This document shows positions 8,134-17,079 of a stretch of DNA of 64,000 nt, one piece after another. The stretch is taken from assembly GCF_024539815.1 (NCBI RefSeq), contig NZ_JAHHIU010000087.1, positions 1 to 64,000 on the forward strand, given 5' to 3'. Position numbers and translations under genes: made by a program. Position 1 is the stretch's first letter. The number at the start of each line of letters is the position of its first letter. Origin of the DNA: Streptomyces hayashii (GTDB taxonomy: Bacteria > Actinomycetota > Actinomycetes > Streptomycetales > Streptomycetaceae). The notes beneath the pieces are model-generated. The model searched no databases. It had not been told where the DNA came from and saw only the letters and a list, made by a program, of their open reading frames with translations.

Positions 8134-8775
8134 ATGGCACGGATGCCGTCGGCCGAACGGCGCCGGCAGCTGACGGAAGCGGCCATCAGGGCCATGGCCC
8201 GGGACGGCGTCGCCAAGACGACGACCCGGGCCATCGCCGCCGAGGCGGGCGTGTCCCTCAGCGTCTTCCACTACTGCTTCGACTCCAAGCAGGCACTGGT
8301 GGAGTCCGTCATCACCACCATCACCGACCACTACGTGACGGTGGTCAAGGAGGCGCTGCGGCCCAGGGCGACCCTGGAGGACACCGTCCGGGCCGGCTTC
8401 CAGGCGTACTGGGACCACGTCCGCGCCCACCCCGACGAGCACATGCTCACCTACGAACTCACCCAGTACGCCCTGCGCCAGCCGGGGTTCGGGCATCTGG
8501 CGCGCCGTCAGCACGAGATGTACGGCGAGGCCTACACCGACCTCATCGAACAGCTCCGCGCCGCGATGGACCTCGAACTGCGGGTTCCCGTCACCGTCCT
8601 CGCCCGCTATCTGGCCGCCATGACCGACGGCCTGACCCTCAACTACCTCGTCCTCGGCGACGAGGCGGCCTGGACCGGCGTCCTGGACACGGTCACCGCC
8701 CATGTCGCCTCCCTCGTCATGGCCGACGGGCCGGACACCGCACCGGAGCCGCCGCCCGACCGGGCCACCCGGTGA
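8134..8775 (+). CDS. TetR/AcrR family transcriptional regulator (BetI-like)
   Basis: A 213-residue regulator. The N-terminal helix-turn-helix spans about residues 8-55: LTEAAIRAMARDGVAKTTTR, then AIAAEAGVSLSVFHYCFDSK, the standard TetR HTH with the YHYF-like recognition helix. The remaining helices form the ligand pocket, whose C-terminal half is of the BetI_C type. It starts 34 bp after the secreted hydrolase and probably shares its transcript, so it may respond to a product of that enzyme or control another nearby promoter. The palindrome at 5614-5629 is a candidate target, but nothing links them directly. Confidence 0.87.
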   Translation: MARMPSAERRRQLTEAAIRAMARDGVAKTTTRAIAAEAGVSLSVFHYCFDSKQALVESVITTITDHYVTVVKEALRPRATLEDTVRAGFQAYWDHVRAHPDEHMLTYELTQYALRQPGFGHLARRQHEMYGEAYTDLIEQLRAAMDLELRVPVTVLARYLAAMTDGLTLNYLVLGDEAAWTGVLDTVTAHVASLVMADGPDTAPEPPPDRATR

Positions 8776-8794
8776 GGGGCCGGCCCCCGTCGCC

Positions 8795-10867
8795 TCAGGG
8801 CGCCGTGGCCCGGGCCACGAGGAGGGCGACGTCGTCGTGGTCCTCGGGGTGGCGCAGGCCGTAGAGCAGGAGGTCGCAGATCTCCTCCAGCGGACGGTCC
8901 GGCTCGTCCAGGAAGCTCAGCAGGACCTCCAGCCGGTCGTCGATGGAATGGTGCCGCGTCTCGACGAGGCCGTCCGTGTAGAGGACCAGCAGATCGCCGG
9001 GGGAGAGCTCGGTCGTGGTCGCCTCGAAGGGCACTCCGCCGACGCCGAGCGGTGCCCCGGAGGGCAGTTCGAGCAGTCGGGGGCGCCGGCCGGGGCGGGC
9101 CAGCGCGGGCGGCATGTGCCCGGCGTTGGCCACCAGGCACCGCCCGGCCCGGGGGTCGAACACGGCGTACAGACACGTGACGATGTAGTGCTCCAGATCG
9201 CAGGTGATCTTGTCCAGGTGCTGGAGCACGGCGGCGGGCTCCAGATCGAGGTCCGCGTAGGCGCAGGTGGCGGTGCGCAGCCGGCCCATGGTGGCGGCCG
9301 CGTCGATGCCGTTGCCCATCACGTCCCCGACGACCAGCGCCGTCTTGTCGTCGGTCAGGGGGATGACGTCGTACCAGTCGCCGCCGACCTCGCTGGTGGC
9401 CTGGGCGGGCTGGTAGCGGGAGGCCAGTTCGAGACCGGTGTGGCTGGGCGCGTGGTCGGGCAGCAGACTGCGCTGGAGGGTGAGCGCGGTGTTGCGCACG
9501 CTCTGGAACCAGCGGGCGTTGTCGATGGCCACGGCGGCCCGCCCGGCCAGCTCGGCGGCCAGGATGACGTCGTCCTCGTCGAACGGCAGCGGGTTGCGGG
9601 TGCGTTTGAGGTCGAGGGCGCCGAGCACCTCGCCGTGCGCGATCAACGGCACCGCGAGATACGAGTGGACGCCCGCCCGGGCCAGCAGCGCGCCGGCCTC
9701 CGCGTCCCGGGCGATCCGGGGCAGGTCGCGGTCGCCGACGTGCCGCACCAGGACCGGGCGGCCGGTGTGCACGCACAGCGTGACCAGCCGGTCCCCGTCG
9801 TAGGCCGCGAGATCGCCGGGGGAGTCGGCGGCGCGCACCGCCACGGTGGGATGGCCCGCCTTGAGGGCGAGCGCGCGGAACAGCTCCGGGCCGTTGTCCG
9901 GCCGGCGTGCGCGGCGGCAGGCCAGGGCGGAGTCGAGCACGTCCACGGCGACCACGTCGGCGAGCTGGGGGACGGCGATCTCGGCCAGTTCGTGAGCGGT
10001 CCGCTCCACCTCCAGCGTGGTGCCGACCCTCGTGGAGGCCTCCGCGATGAGGGCCAGGCGGCGGCGGGCCCGGTCGGCCTCCGCGGCCGCGCGATGCCGT
10101 TCGGTGACGTCGACCACCGAGGCGGCCGCGCCCAGCACCCGCCCGCCGGGGTCCTCCAGCCGGTAGAACGACAGGGACCAGGCGTGCTCGTGGTCGGGGT
10201 CGGTCGGCGGACGGCCCACGTGGTACTGGTCGAGCAGCGGGGTGCCGGTGGTGAGCACCTGACGCAGCGCGGACTCGATGGTGTCGACGTCGGGCAGCAG
10301 CAGCGTGTCCCTGAGGAGGCGGCCGACATGGTCCTCGGCGGGGACGCCGTCGATGCGCGCGAGAGCCGGGTTCACCAGGAGGTAGCGCAGGTCGGGGTCG
10401 AGCAGGGCCAGGCCGATGGGAGACTGGTTGATCAGCCGCTCGCACAGGGCAAGGTCGGTCTCCACGCGCTGCAGCAGGGTGTGGTCGGCGGCGATCCCCA
10501 GGGCGTAGACCTCCCCCAGATCGTCCTGGAGTCGCATGTTGCGGAACTCCATCAGGCGGGTGCTGCCGTCCTTGTGCCGGATGGGGAAGGCGCCGGCCCA
10601 GCTGCGGCCGGTCTCCAGCACCTCCGCGAACAGCTTCGCCACGGCCTTGAGGTGCTCGGGGTGGATGAACAGCCGTGCCGCGTACTTCCCCAGCGCCTCC
10701 TCGGCGGTGTAGCCGATGAGCTCCTCGGCCTGCGGGGTCCAGAACACGATGCGCCCGTCGGCGTCGACGACCATCGCGGAGACGCTCAGCACGTCGAGCA
10801 GTCCGGTGGCCGGCGGCGTCTCGGGACGGTACACGTCGCCGTCGGAGCGAGCGGGGTCGGATGTCAT
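8795..10867 (-). CDS. PAS-PAS-GAF-SpoIIE (PP2C) serine phosphatase
   Basis: A 690-residue cytoplasmic signalling phosphatase. Order: PAS (about 22-130), PAS (about 140-260, ending VVDVTERHRAA), GAF (about 275-455) and a PP2C/SpoIIE catalytic domain (475-688). The metal-binding motifs are intact: GGDWYD (Asp497/Asp500), GDVMGNG (Asp515), YTDGLVE (Asp632) and HDDVALL (678-679). Such enzymes dephosphorylate anti-anti-sigma factors (STAS proteins) in partner-switching pathways. The start at 10867 is chosen because GGAGGAGG lies 5 bp before that ATG; the frame is open further upstream but would overlap the divergent gene. It diverges from a second SpoIIE phosphatase across 136 bp. No sigma or anti-sigma gene is nearby. 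Confidence 0.9.
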   Translation of the reverse strand: MTSDPARSDGDVYRPETPPATGLLDVLSVSAMVVDADGRIVFWTPQAEELIGYTAEEALGKYAARLFIHPEHLKAVAKLFAEVLETGRSWAGAFPIRHKDGSTRLMEFRNMRLQDDLGEVYALGIAADHTLLQRVETDLALCERLINQSPIGLALLDPDLRYLLVNPALARIDGVPAEDHVGRLLRDTLLLPDVDTIESALRQVLTTGTPLLDQYHVGRPPTDPDHEHAWSLSFYRLEDPGGRVLGAAASVVDVTERHRAAAEADRARRRLALIAEASTRVGTTLEVERTAHELAEIAVPQLADVVAVDVLDSALACRRARRPDNGPELFRALALKAGHPTVAVRAADSPGDLAAYDGDRLVTLCVHTGRPVLVRHVGDRDLPRIARDAEAGALLARAGVHSYLAVPLIAHGEVLGALDLKRTRNPLPFDEDDVILAAELAGRAAVAIDNARWFQSVRNTALTLQRSLLPDHAPSHTGLELASRYQPAQATSEVGGDWYDVIPLTDDKTALVVGDVMGNGIDAAATMGRLRTATCAYADLDLEPAAVLQHLDKITCDLEHYIVTCLYAVFDPRAGRCLVANAGHMPPALARPGRRPRLLELPSGAPLGVGGVPFEATTTELSPGDLLVLYTDGLVETRHHSIDDRLEVLLSFLDEPDRPLEEICDLLLYGLRHPEDHDDVALLVARATAP

Positions 10868-11003
10868 CGGATCCTCCTCCAGCCCTTCCATGCTGCCTCC
10901 CGTCCGCCGCGGGCGGAAGCTGGGCGGCCCCGGCCCGGGCGGGTCCGGCGCCGTGCGCATCGGGCGGACTGGCAGGACCATGGTCGTGTGGAGGACGGCA
11001 CCC

Positions 11004-13466
11004 ATGGATTCTGCGCGAGAAGCTTCCGAGGTCCCGACGCCCGCAGGTCCAGGCGATCTCCTGGACGCGTCCACCGACGCGGCGGCGATCCTCTCCGAGG
11101 ACGGGGTCGTGATCGGCTGGACCCGGCAGGCCGAGGCGCTCCTCGGCCGGTCGGCGTCGGACGTGGTCGGCCGCTCCGCCGCGGAACTCCTGGCGATGCC
11201 CCGCGACCCGGCCCGGGCGGCCGCCGTCGCGGAGCGGTGCCGGGCCGGCATGGGCTGGAGCGGCCTCGTCTCCCTGCGGCACGGTGACGGCCGCGCCCTC
11301 GACGCCGATCTGCGGGTGTCCGCGTCCTTCCGGATCGGCGGCGCCGAGTGCTTCCTGGTCTCGGCGCGCGAGCGCAGCCGCCGCTGGGCGGTCGGCCAGT
11401 CCGTCCTCGACGGGTTCCTGACCCGCTCCCCGGTCGGGATGGCGGTGATGGACCTGGAGCTGCGGTATGTGTGGCTGAACGACACCCTGGAGCGCTTCGG
11501 CGGCGTGCCCCGCGAACAGCGGCTGGGCCGCCGGCTGAGCGAGCTGCTGCCCGGTCTGCAGGCGGTCGCCCTGGAGAAGCTCATGCGCAGGGTCCTGGAG
11601 ACCGGCGAACCGGTCACCGACTACGAGTACCTCGGATGGAGTTGGGCGGACCCCCACCGCCGGCACGCCTACTCCACCTCCTTCTTCCCGCTGGAGGGCG
11701 CCGACGGCCGTGTCACCGGGGTCTGCTACATGGTCCAGGACGTCACCGAACGGTGGACCGCCCGTGAGCTGCTGTCGCTGGTCAACGAGGCGGGGACCCG
11801 CGTCGGCACCACGCTGGACGTGATGCGCACGGCGCAGGAGCTCGCCGACTTCTGCGTCCCGCGCTTCGCGGACTTCGTCATCGTCGACCTCCTGGAGCCC
11901 GTCCTCAGCACGGAGGGGCACGGCACCTGGCTGACCGACGCGGGTCCGCCTCCCGACCGGCCGGTGATGCGCCGGGCCGGGATGACCTCGGTGCGCGAGG
12001 GCTGCCCGGAGGCCGTCGCACGGGTCGGGGACAGCGTGGACTTCGTCCCCCCGCCGCACGGCGCGAACCTGCTCATCGACGGCGAGCCGATCCTCATCCC
12101 GGTGCTGGACGGGTCCGACGAGCTGTGGACCGCGGAACAGCCCGAGCGGGCGGCGAACATCGACGCGTTCGGACTGCACTCCCTCATCTCCGTGCCGATG
12201 CGGGCCCGCGACACCGCCCTGGGCCTCGCCACGTTCGTCCGGTCGCTCAACCCCGTCCCGTTCCAGTCCGACGACGTGTGGCTGGCCCGCGAACTGGTGG
12301 CGCGGGCGGCGCTGTGCGTCGACAACGCCCGCCGGTACACCAGGGAGCACACGGCGGCCGTCACCCTCCAGCGCAGTCTGCTCCCGCACGCCCTGGTCGG
12401 CGGCACGGCGCTGGAGGTGGCCTCCGCCTACCTTCCCGCCGACCCCACGGACGGGGTCGGCGGCGACTGGTTCGACGTGATCCCGCTGTCCGGGGCGCGC
12501 GTGGGTCTCGTCGTCGGCGACGTGGTGGGGCACGGCATCGCCGCCGCGGCCAGCATGGGGCGGTTGCGCACCGCGGTCCAGACCCTCGCCGACATGGAGA
12601 TGCCCCCGGACGAGCTGCTGGCCCACCTCGACGACCTGGTCCTGCGGCTGAGCGCGGAGCGCACCGGCGACACGGCGGCCCCGCAGGGCTCGACCGGCTT
12701 CCTCGGGGCGACCTGTCTGTACGCCGTCTACGACCCGGTCACCCGGCGGTGCACGATGGCCCGCGCCGGGCACCCGCCCCCGGTCGTCGTCGCCCCCGAC
12801 GGGCGCGTGTCCTACCCCGAGCCGCCCGCCGGGCCGCCCCTGGGGCTCGGCGGCATGGCGTTCGAGGCCACCGAGATCGAGCTCGCCGAGAACAGTCTGA
12901 TCGGCCTCTACACCAACGGCCTCATCGGCGGCGCCGGCCAGGACATGGAACACGGCATGGCCCGGCTCGGCGAGGCGCTCGGCGGATCCCACGCCGACCT
13001 GGACGTCCTGTGCACGTCCGCGGTGCGCCGACTGGTGCCCGTGCCGCAGTCCGACGACATCGCCCTGCTGCTGGCCCGCACGCACGCCCTGAGCCCCGAC
13101 CGCGTCGCCTCCTGGGACGTGCCCGCCGACCCGGCCGCCGTCGCCGACGTCCGGGCCCGCGCGACCCGGCAGGTGGAGGCCTGGGGGCTGGGCGACCTGG
13201 CCACGACGTCCGAACTCATCGTGAGCGAGCTGGTGACCAACGCGGTGCGCTATGCCGCCCCGCCGATCCGTCTGCGTCTCCTCTGCGACGCGCGTCTGAC
13301 CTGCGAGGTCGTGGACGCCAGCAGCACCGCTCCCCGGCTGCGACACGCCCGGATCACCGACGAAGGGGGCCGTGGACTCTTCCTGGTGGCCCAGCTGGCC
13401 CATCGGTGGGGAGCCCGGTACACGGCCGACGGAAAGATCATCTGGGCCGAGCAGGAGATTCCCTGA
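11004..13466 (+). CDS. PAS-PAS-GAF-SpoIIE phosphatase fused to an RsbW-like HATPase domain
   Basis: An 820-residue protein. Two PAS domains (about 15-120 and 135-250, ending VQDVTERW), GAF (about 260-445), SpoIIE/PP2C (about 465-690) and a C-terminal GHKL ATPase (about 700-818) with N-box SELVTNAVRY (Glu742, Asn746) and G-box DEGGRGL. The last domain is an anti-sigma/serine-kinase type seen in RsbW. The phosphatase keeps GGDWFD (Asp488/Asp491), GDVVGHG (Asp506) and SDDIALL, but the usual YTDGL(I/V)E motif reads YTNGLIGG: Asn638 replaces a conserved metal-motif Asp and Gly replaces the Glu. ATG 11004 follows GAGG by 9 bp. The divergent neighbour has the same sensory architecture, so the two are probable paralogues. 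Confidence 0.9.
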   Translation: MDSAREASEVPTPAGPGDLLDASTDAAAILSEDGVVIGWTRQAEALLGRSASDVVGRSAAELLAMPRDPARAAAVAERCRAGMGWSGLVSLRHGDGRALDADLRVSASFRIGGAECFLVSARERSRRWAVGQSVLDGFLTRSPVGMAVMDLELRYVWLNDTLERFGGVPREQRLGRRLSELLPGLQAVALEKLMRRVLETGEPVTDYEYLGWSWADPHRRHAYSTSFFPLEGADGRVTGVCYMVQDVTERWTARELLSLVNEAGTRVGTTLDVMRTAQELADFCVPRFADFVIVDLLEPVLSTEGHGTWLTDAGPPPDRPVMRRAGMTSVREGCPEAVARVGDSVDFVPPPHGANLLIDGEPILIPVLDGSDELWTAEQPERAANIDAFGLHSLISVPMRARDTALGLATFVRSLNPVPFQSDDVWLARELVARAALCVDNARRYTREHTAAVTLQRSLLPHALVGGTALEVASAYLPADPTDGVGGDWFDVIPLSGARVGLVVGDVVGHGIAAAASMGRLRTAVQTLADMEMPPDELLAHLDDLVLRLSAERTGDTAAPQGSTGFLGATCLYAVYDPVTRRCTMARAGHPPPVVVAPDGRVSYPEPPAGPPLGLGGMAFEATEIELAENSLIGLYTNGLIGGAGQDMEHGMARLGEALGGSHADLDVLCTSAVRRLVPVPQSDDIALLLARTHALSPDRVASWDVPADPAAVADVRARATRQVEAWGLGDLATTSELIVSELVTNAVRYAAPPIRLRLLCDARLTCEVVDASSTAPRLRHARITDEGGRGLFLVAQLAHRWGARYTADGKIIWAEQEIP

Positions 13467-13984
13467 GCGACGGGGGCCGGGGAACCGGGGACCGCCGCGA
13501 GGAGTTGCCGTGCCCGGGGGAGGGCCCGAGACTGGTGAGGGAGGCCTCCTAGGCCCACGTCGTATGCCGCCCGCCGTCGGCGCAACACCACGGAGGACCA
13601 GTTGGCGTCTGCGCCCCGGCCGCGCTCGCTCGGCGGGTTCCGGCGGGAACCCGCGGCCGAGACCGTCGAGCCGTGCCGCGACGGCCGGCGGCACCTGGCC
13701 TTCACGGGGCTGCGCCGAAGGGCGGCCGGCACCGTCGCGACGCGCGGACTGCCCCGGGCGTGCCCCCCGCTGACCTCGGGCCGCAGAGGGCCGGCGGGAC
13801 CTGGGCCCGTTGCTCGGCGACGACCTGCTGCCGGGCCGGAACCGTCGGGTCGGTTCACCGGCCTGCCGCCCGGGCGGCTGCCCACGCGGCACACGGCGCC
13901 CGACGGCGCCCGTGACGCATTCCTCACCGGTCACCCGGGCGGGGGAGTGGACCCGCCACCTCGGCGGGGCCGATCGTGGACGCC
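13467..13984. other. Intergenic region, no supported gene
   Basis: About 520 bp after the fused phosphatase. Open frames exist on both strands but have no recognisable domain or good ribosome binding site. A GGAGGCCTCC palindrome near 13541-13550 is the only visible structure and could be part of a terminator. Confidence 0.3.
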
Positions 13985-14905
13985 ATGAACGATCACCGTA
14001 CGCCCCCCGCCGAACCCGACCGCTCCGCCGGTGAGGAGGCGGCCGAGGTCCGCCGGTTCTGGCGCCGGCTCGGCCTTCCCGGACTGGTCGACGTCCACAC
14101 CCACTTCATGCCCGAACGCGTCCTGCGCAAGGTGTGGGAGTACTTCGACGCGCTGGGACCGCTGACCGGCGGCCTCGCCTGGCCGATCACCTACCGCCAG
14201 GAGGAGGCGGAACGGGCCGGTCTGCTGCGGGAGTTCGGTGTGCGGGCCTTCACCTCGATGCTGTACCCGCACAAGCCGGGGATGGCCCGCTGGCTCAACG
14301 ACTGGGCGGCCGACTTCGCCCGCCGCACCCCCGACTGCCTGCACACCGCCACCCTCTACCCCGAGCCGGGCGTCGAGACCTACGTCGGCGAGGCCGTCGA
14401 GGCGGGCGCGCGCGTCTTCAAGGCGCATGTGCAGGTGGGCGCGTACGACCCGGCCGCCGAACTCCTCGACCCGGCATGGGGGTTGCTGGCCGAGGCGGGG
14501 ACGCCCGTCGTGATCCACTGCGGCTCCGGTCCCGCGCCCGGCAAGCACACCGGCCCGGAGCCGATCGCACGGGTGCTGGCGCGACACCCCCGACTCCGGC
14601 TGATCGTCGCCCACATGGGGATGCCCGAGTACGAGGACTTCCTCGATCTCGCCGACCGGTACACGGAGGTGCGCCTGGACACGACCATGACCTTCACCGA
14701 CTTCGCGGAGAGGCTCTCGCCGTTCCCCGCCGAGGCCCTGCCCCGGCTGACCGCGCTCGGCGACCGCATCCTGCTCGGCTCCGACTTCCCCAACATCCCC
14801 TACCCGTACGTGCGGCAGCTCCAGGCCCTGGAGCGGCTGGACCTCGGACAGGAGTGGCTGCGGGCCGTGTGCCACGACAACGGGGCCCGGCTCTTCGGAC
14901 TGTGA
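13985..14905 (+). CDS. Amidohydrolase (ACMSD/amidohydrolase_2-like metal-dependent hydrolase)
   Basis: A 306-residue TIM-barrel metalloenzyme. From ATG 13985 the metal motifs are VDVHTHFMP (His38, His40), VIHCGSG (His178), VAHMGMPEY (His210) and LGSDFPNIPY (Asp267), the HxH...H...H...D pattern of amidohydrolase_2 enzymes. That family includes hydrolases, lactonases and non-oxidative decarboxylases such as ACMSD, so the reaction type is open. GTG 13976 is an alternative start three codons earlier; neither has a strong Shine-Dalgarno. A PLP-dependent decarboxylase follows after 82 bp on the same strand, suggesting a two-step pathway on one small molecule. Confidence 0.82.
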   Translation: MNDHRTPPAEPDRSAGEEAAEVRRFWRRLGLPGLVDVHTHFMPERVLRKVWEYFDALGPLTGGLAWPITYRQEEAERAGLLREFGVRAFTSMLYPHKPGMARWLNDWAADFARRTPDCLHTATLYPEPGVETYVGEAVEAGARVFKAHVQVGAYDPAAELLDPAWGLLAEAGTPVVIHCGSGPAPGKHTGPEPIARVLARHPRLRLIVAHMGMPEYEDFLDLADRYTEVRLDTTMTFTDFAERLSPFPAEALPRLTALGDRILLGSDFPNIPYPYVRQLQALERLDLGQEWLRAVCHDNGARLFGL

Positions 14906-14987
14906 GAGGTCCTTCGGGCCGTCGCCCGCACCGCCCCGAGGAGTCGACCGACGCCGTCCGCCACCGACGCACAGGAAACCGGACCCC

Positions 14988-16295
14988 ATGACGAGTGTGA
15001 CTCCCTCTGCCGCCGACCGTCGCGAACGCATCCTGCGCGCCGCCGTCCGGCAGGGCCTCCTCGAATCCGACGACGCCGTCCTGGCCGCGTTCGTCGACCT
15101 AGACGGCGTCGCCGCGAGCGTGAGGGCGCTGCACGCGGCGTTCCCCGACACCCTGAGCGTCCTGCACGCCTTCGCGGCCAAGGCGAACTGCCTGGTCCCC
15201 GTGCTGAGGGAACTGCGCACGCTCGGCATGGGCTGCGAGGTGGCCGGAGCCGGCGAACTCGCCCAGGCCCTGGCCGCCGGATTCGCGCCGGACCGGATCG
15301 TCTTCGACGCCCCGGCGAAGACCCGCTCGGATCTGGCACGAGTCCTCGAACTGGGCGTCGCGGTGAACGCCGACAGCTTCCAGGAACTCGACCGCATCGA
15401 CGGGATCCTCGCGCTGCGCCCTTCGGCCTCCCGGATCGGCGTGCGTCTCAACCCCCAGGTCGGAGGCGGCGACATCGCGGAGATGAGCACGGCGACCGCG
15501 ACGTCGAAGTTCGGTATCGCGCTGGACGACGACGGGAACCGCCGCCGCCTCCTCGACGCCTTTCGCGCCCGCCCCTGGCTGACCTGGGTCCACGCGCACG
15601 TCGGCTCGCAGGGCTGCCCGCTGGAGCTGATCGCCGAGGGCGTCGCGCGGGCCGTGGCCTTCGCCGACGAGGTCGACCGGACGCTCGGCCGCCGCCGGGT
15701 GACCGGCATCGACATCGGCGGCGGGCTCCCCGTCAACTTCAGCGACGACGAGACCGCTCCCGGCTTCGACGCCTACGTGCGGTGCCTCCAGGACCGTGTG
15801 CCGCGCCTGTTCAGCGGCGACTACCGGGTCGTCACCGAATTCGGCCGGTCCCTGCTGGCCAAGAACGGGTTCACCGCCGCCCGCGTGGAATACACGAAGA
15901 CCTCCGGCGGACGCCCCGTCGCCGTCACCCACGCCGGCGCCCAGGTGGCGGCCCGCACCGTGTTCATGCCGTCGTCCTGGCCCCTGCGGATCACCGCCCA
16001 CGGCCCCGACGGCAGCCGCAAGACCGGCGAACCGGTGCCCCAGGACGTCGCGGGCCCCTGCTGCTTCGCCGGCGACCTGGTCGCCCGGGCCCGCCCCCTC
16101 CCGTTGCTCGCGCCCGGAGACATCGTCGCCCTGCTCGACACCGGCGCGTACTACTCCTCCACCCCCTTCCACTACAACAGCCTCCCCGACCCCGCCGTCC
16201 ACGGGGTGCGCGTCGATCCCCGGGGCGAGGTCGCGTTCGAGCCGCTGCGCCGTGCGGAGACCCTCGACGACGTCCTCGCGCGCACGGGAGGCTGA
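14988..16295 (+). CDS. Fold-type III PLP-dependent decarboxylase (DapDC/ODC-like)
   Basis: A 435-residue alanine-racemase-fold decarboxylase of the diaminopimelate/ornithine decarboxylase superfamily. The PLP lysine is Lys65 in AFAAKANC. Other motifs are HVGSQG (His204), the phosphate-binding GGGLPV (244-249), TEFGRSL (Glu284, replacing the common EPGR) and DTGAYYSS near residue 385. The catalytic loop reads GPCCFAGD: by alignment Cys359 is the catalytic Cys, but the next residue, Glu in DapDC and Asp in ODC, is Phe360. That argues against DAP, lysine or ornithine as substrate. It follows the amidohydrolase by 82 bp. Substrate not assignable; the fold assignment is firm. Confidence 0.82.
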   Translation: MTSVTPSAADRRERILRAAVRQGLLESDDAVLAAFVDLDGVAASVRALHAAFPDTLSVLHAFAAKANCLVPVLRELRTLGMGCEVAGAGELAQALAAGFAPDRIVFDAPAKTRSDLARVLELGVAVNADSFQELDRIDGILALRPSASRIGVRLNPQVGGGDIAEMSTATATSKFGIALDDDGNRRRLLDAFRARPWLTWVHAHVGSQGCPLELIAEGVARAVAFADEVDRTLGRRRVTGIDIGGGLPVNFSDDETAPGFDAYVRCLQDRVPRLFSGDYRVVTEFGRSLLAKNGFTAARVEYTKTSGGRPVAVTHAGAQVAARTVFMPSSWPLRITAHGPDGSRKTGEPVPQDVAGPCCFAGDLVARARPLPLLAPGDIVALLDTGAYYSSTPFHYNSLPDPAVHGVRVDPRGEVAFEPLRRAETLDDVLARTGG

Positions 16296-16599
16296 CGGGC
16301 GGGCGGTCGGCAGCGGGTGATCGAGGAGGGGGACGACCGGGCCCGCGGCCGGGCGGGCGTCCGCGACGGCTGCCGGACGCGACGGCACCGGTCCGAGACG
16401 GTGGTTTCGAGGCGGTGGTTCGAGGCGGTGCCGCCCGCGGCAGCTTCATGACACGGGCAGCACCACCGTCCCTGTACGGTCCCACGGTAATGCGGCTCAG
16501 CGGCGGTACGGGGGCCCGGCCCCACCGCGTCAGGACTTCGTAAGACTCCGCGCGGCTTTCGTGGGACTCCGCGCGGCCCCGATTCCCCGGCGAGCGGCT

Positions 16600-16624
16600 C
16601 ACCAGCGGATTCTCCTCGCTGGTG
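16600..16624. terminator. Hairpin in the 16296-17079 intergenic region
   Basis: CACCAGCG and CGCTGGTG form a perfect 8-bp stem with a 9-nt loop. No T-run follows, so it may be a weak terminator or a leader structure. The rest of this 784-bp gap shows no supported gene. Confidence 0.35.
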
Positions 16625-17079
16625 GTACACGCCTTGCATGAGGCTGACCTGTGGAAATAGCCTCTGCTGAAGCCGGTGGAGGGTTGCCGGCCCGGGAACG
16701 GTCCGGATCATCGTCGGAGGCGCGCGCTCCGGCCGGTGTCCGCAGTCCGCTTGGGTACGTGGCCCCAGTCCGGATCCTCCACCGATTCCGGAGCGGTTCA
16801 GTGCATGATGTCGGCCTCCTGACGCTGGCGCTGTCAGCGAGTTGCGCGGTACGCGCAGCGTGGTTCACCGTTCACGCTGCCGCAGCGGGCGGGAGACGAA
16901 CCGACAGGGGCCGGCTGAGCGGCGAACCCGGCGTGAAGCGCCCGGAAGGCGCGTGGGCGCGACGGACGGGAGAGGCCCGGGTGTGACGCCTGTGCGGGTC
17001 CGTGAGTCGCGCAGAGCCTCAGGGCCCTGCATCGCTCGGCGGACCCGGCCGGCGTCCGTACCGCACCGGGAAAGTCGAT

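Noticed and set aside
5967..8234. 755-codon minus-strand frame opposite the discoidin-domain gene
   Set aside because: Long only because high GC3 removes stops in that frame; the plus strand has clear signal peptide, metal motifs and discoidin domain.
8643..13934. Very long minus-strand frame of over 1,700 codons
   Set aside because: Spans two real SpoIIE genes in the wrong frame; Arg/Pro/Gly-rich with no domain.
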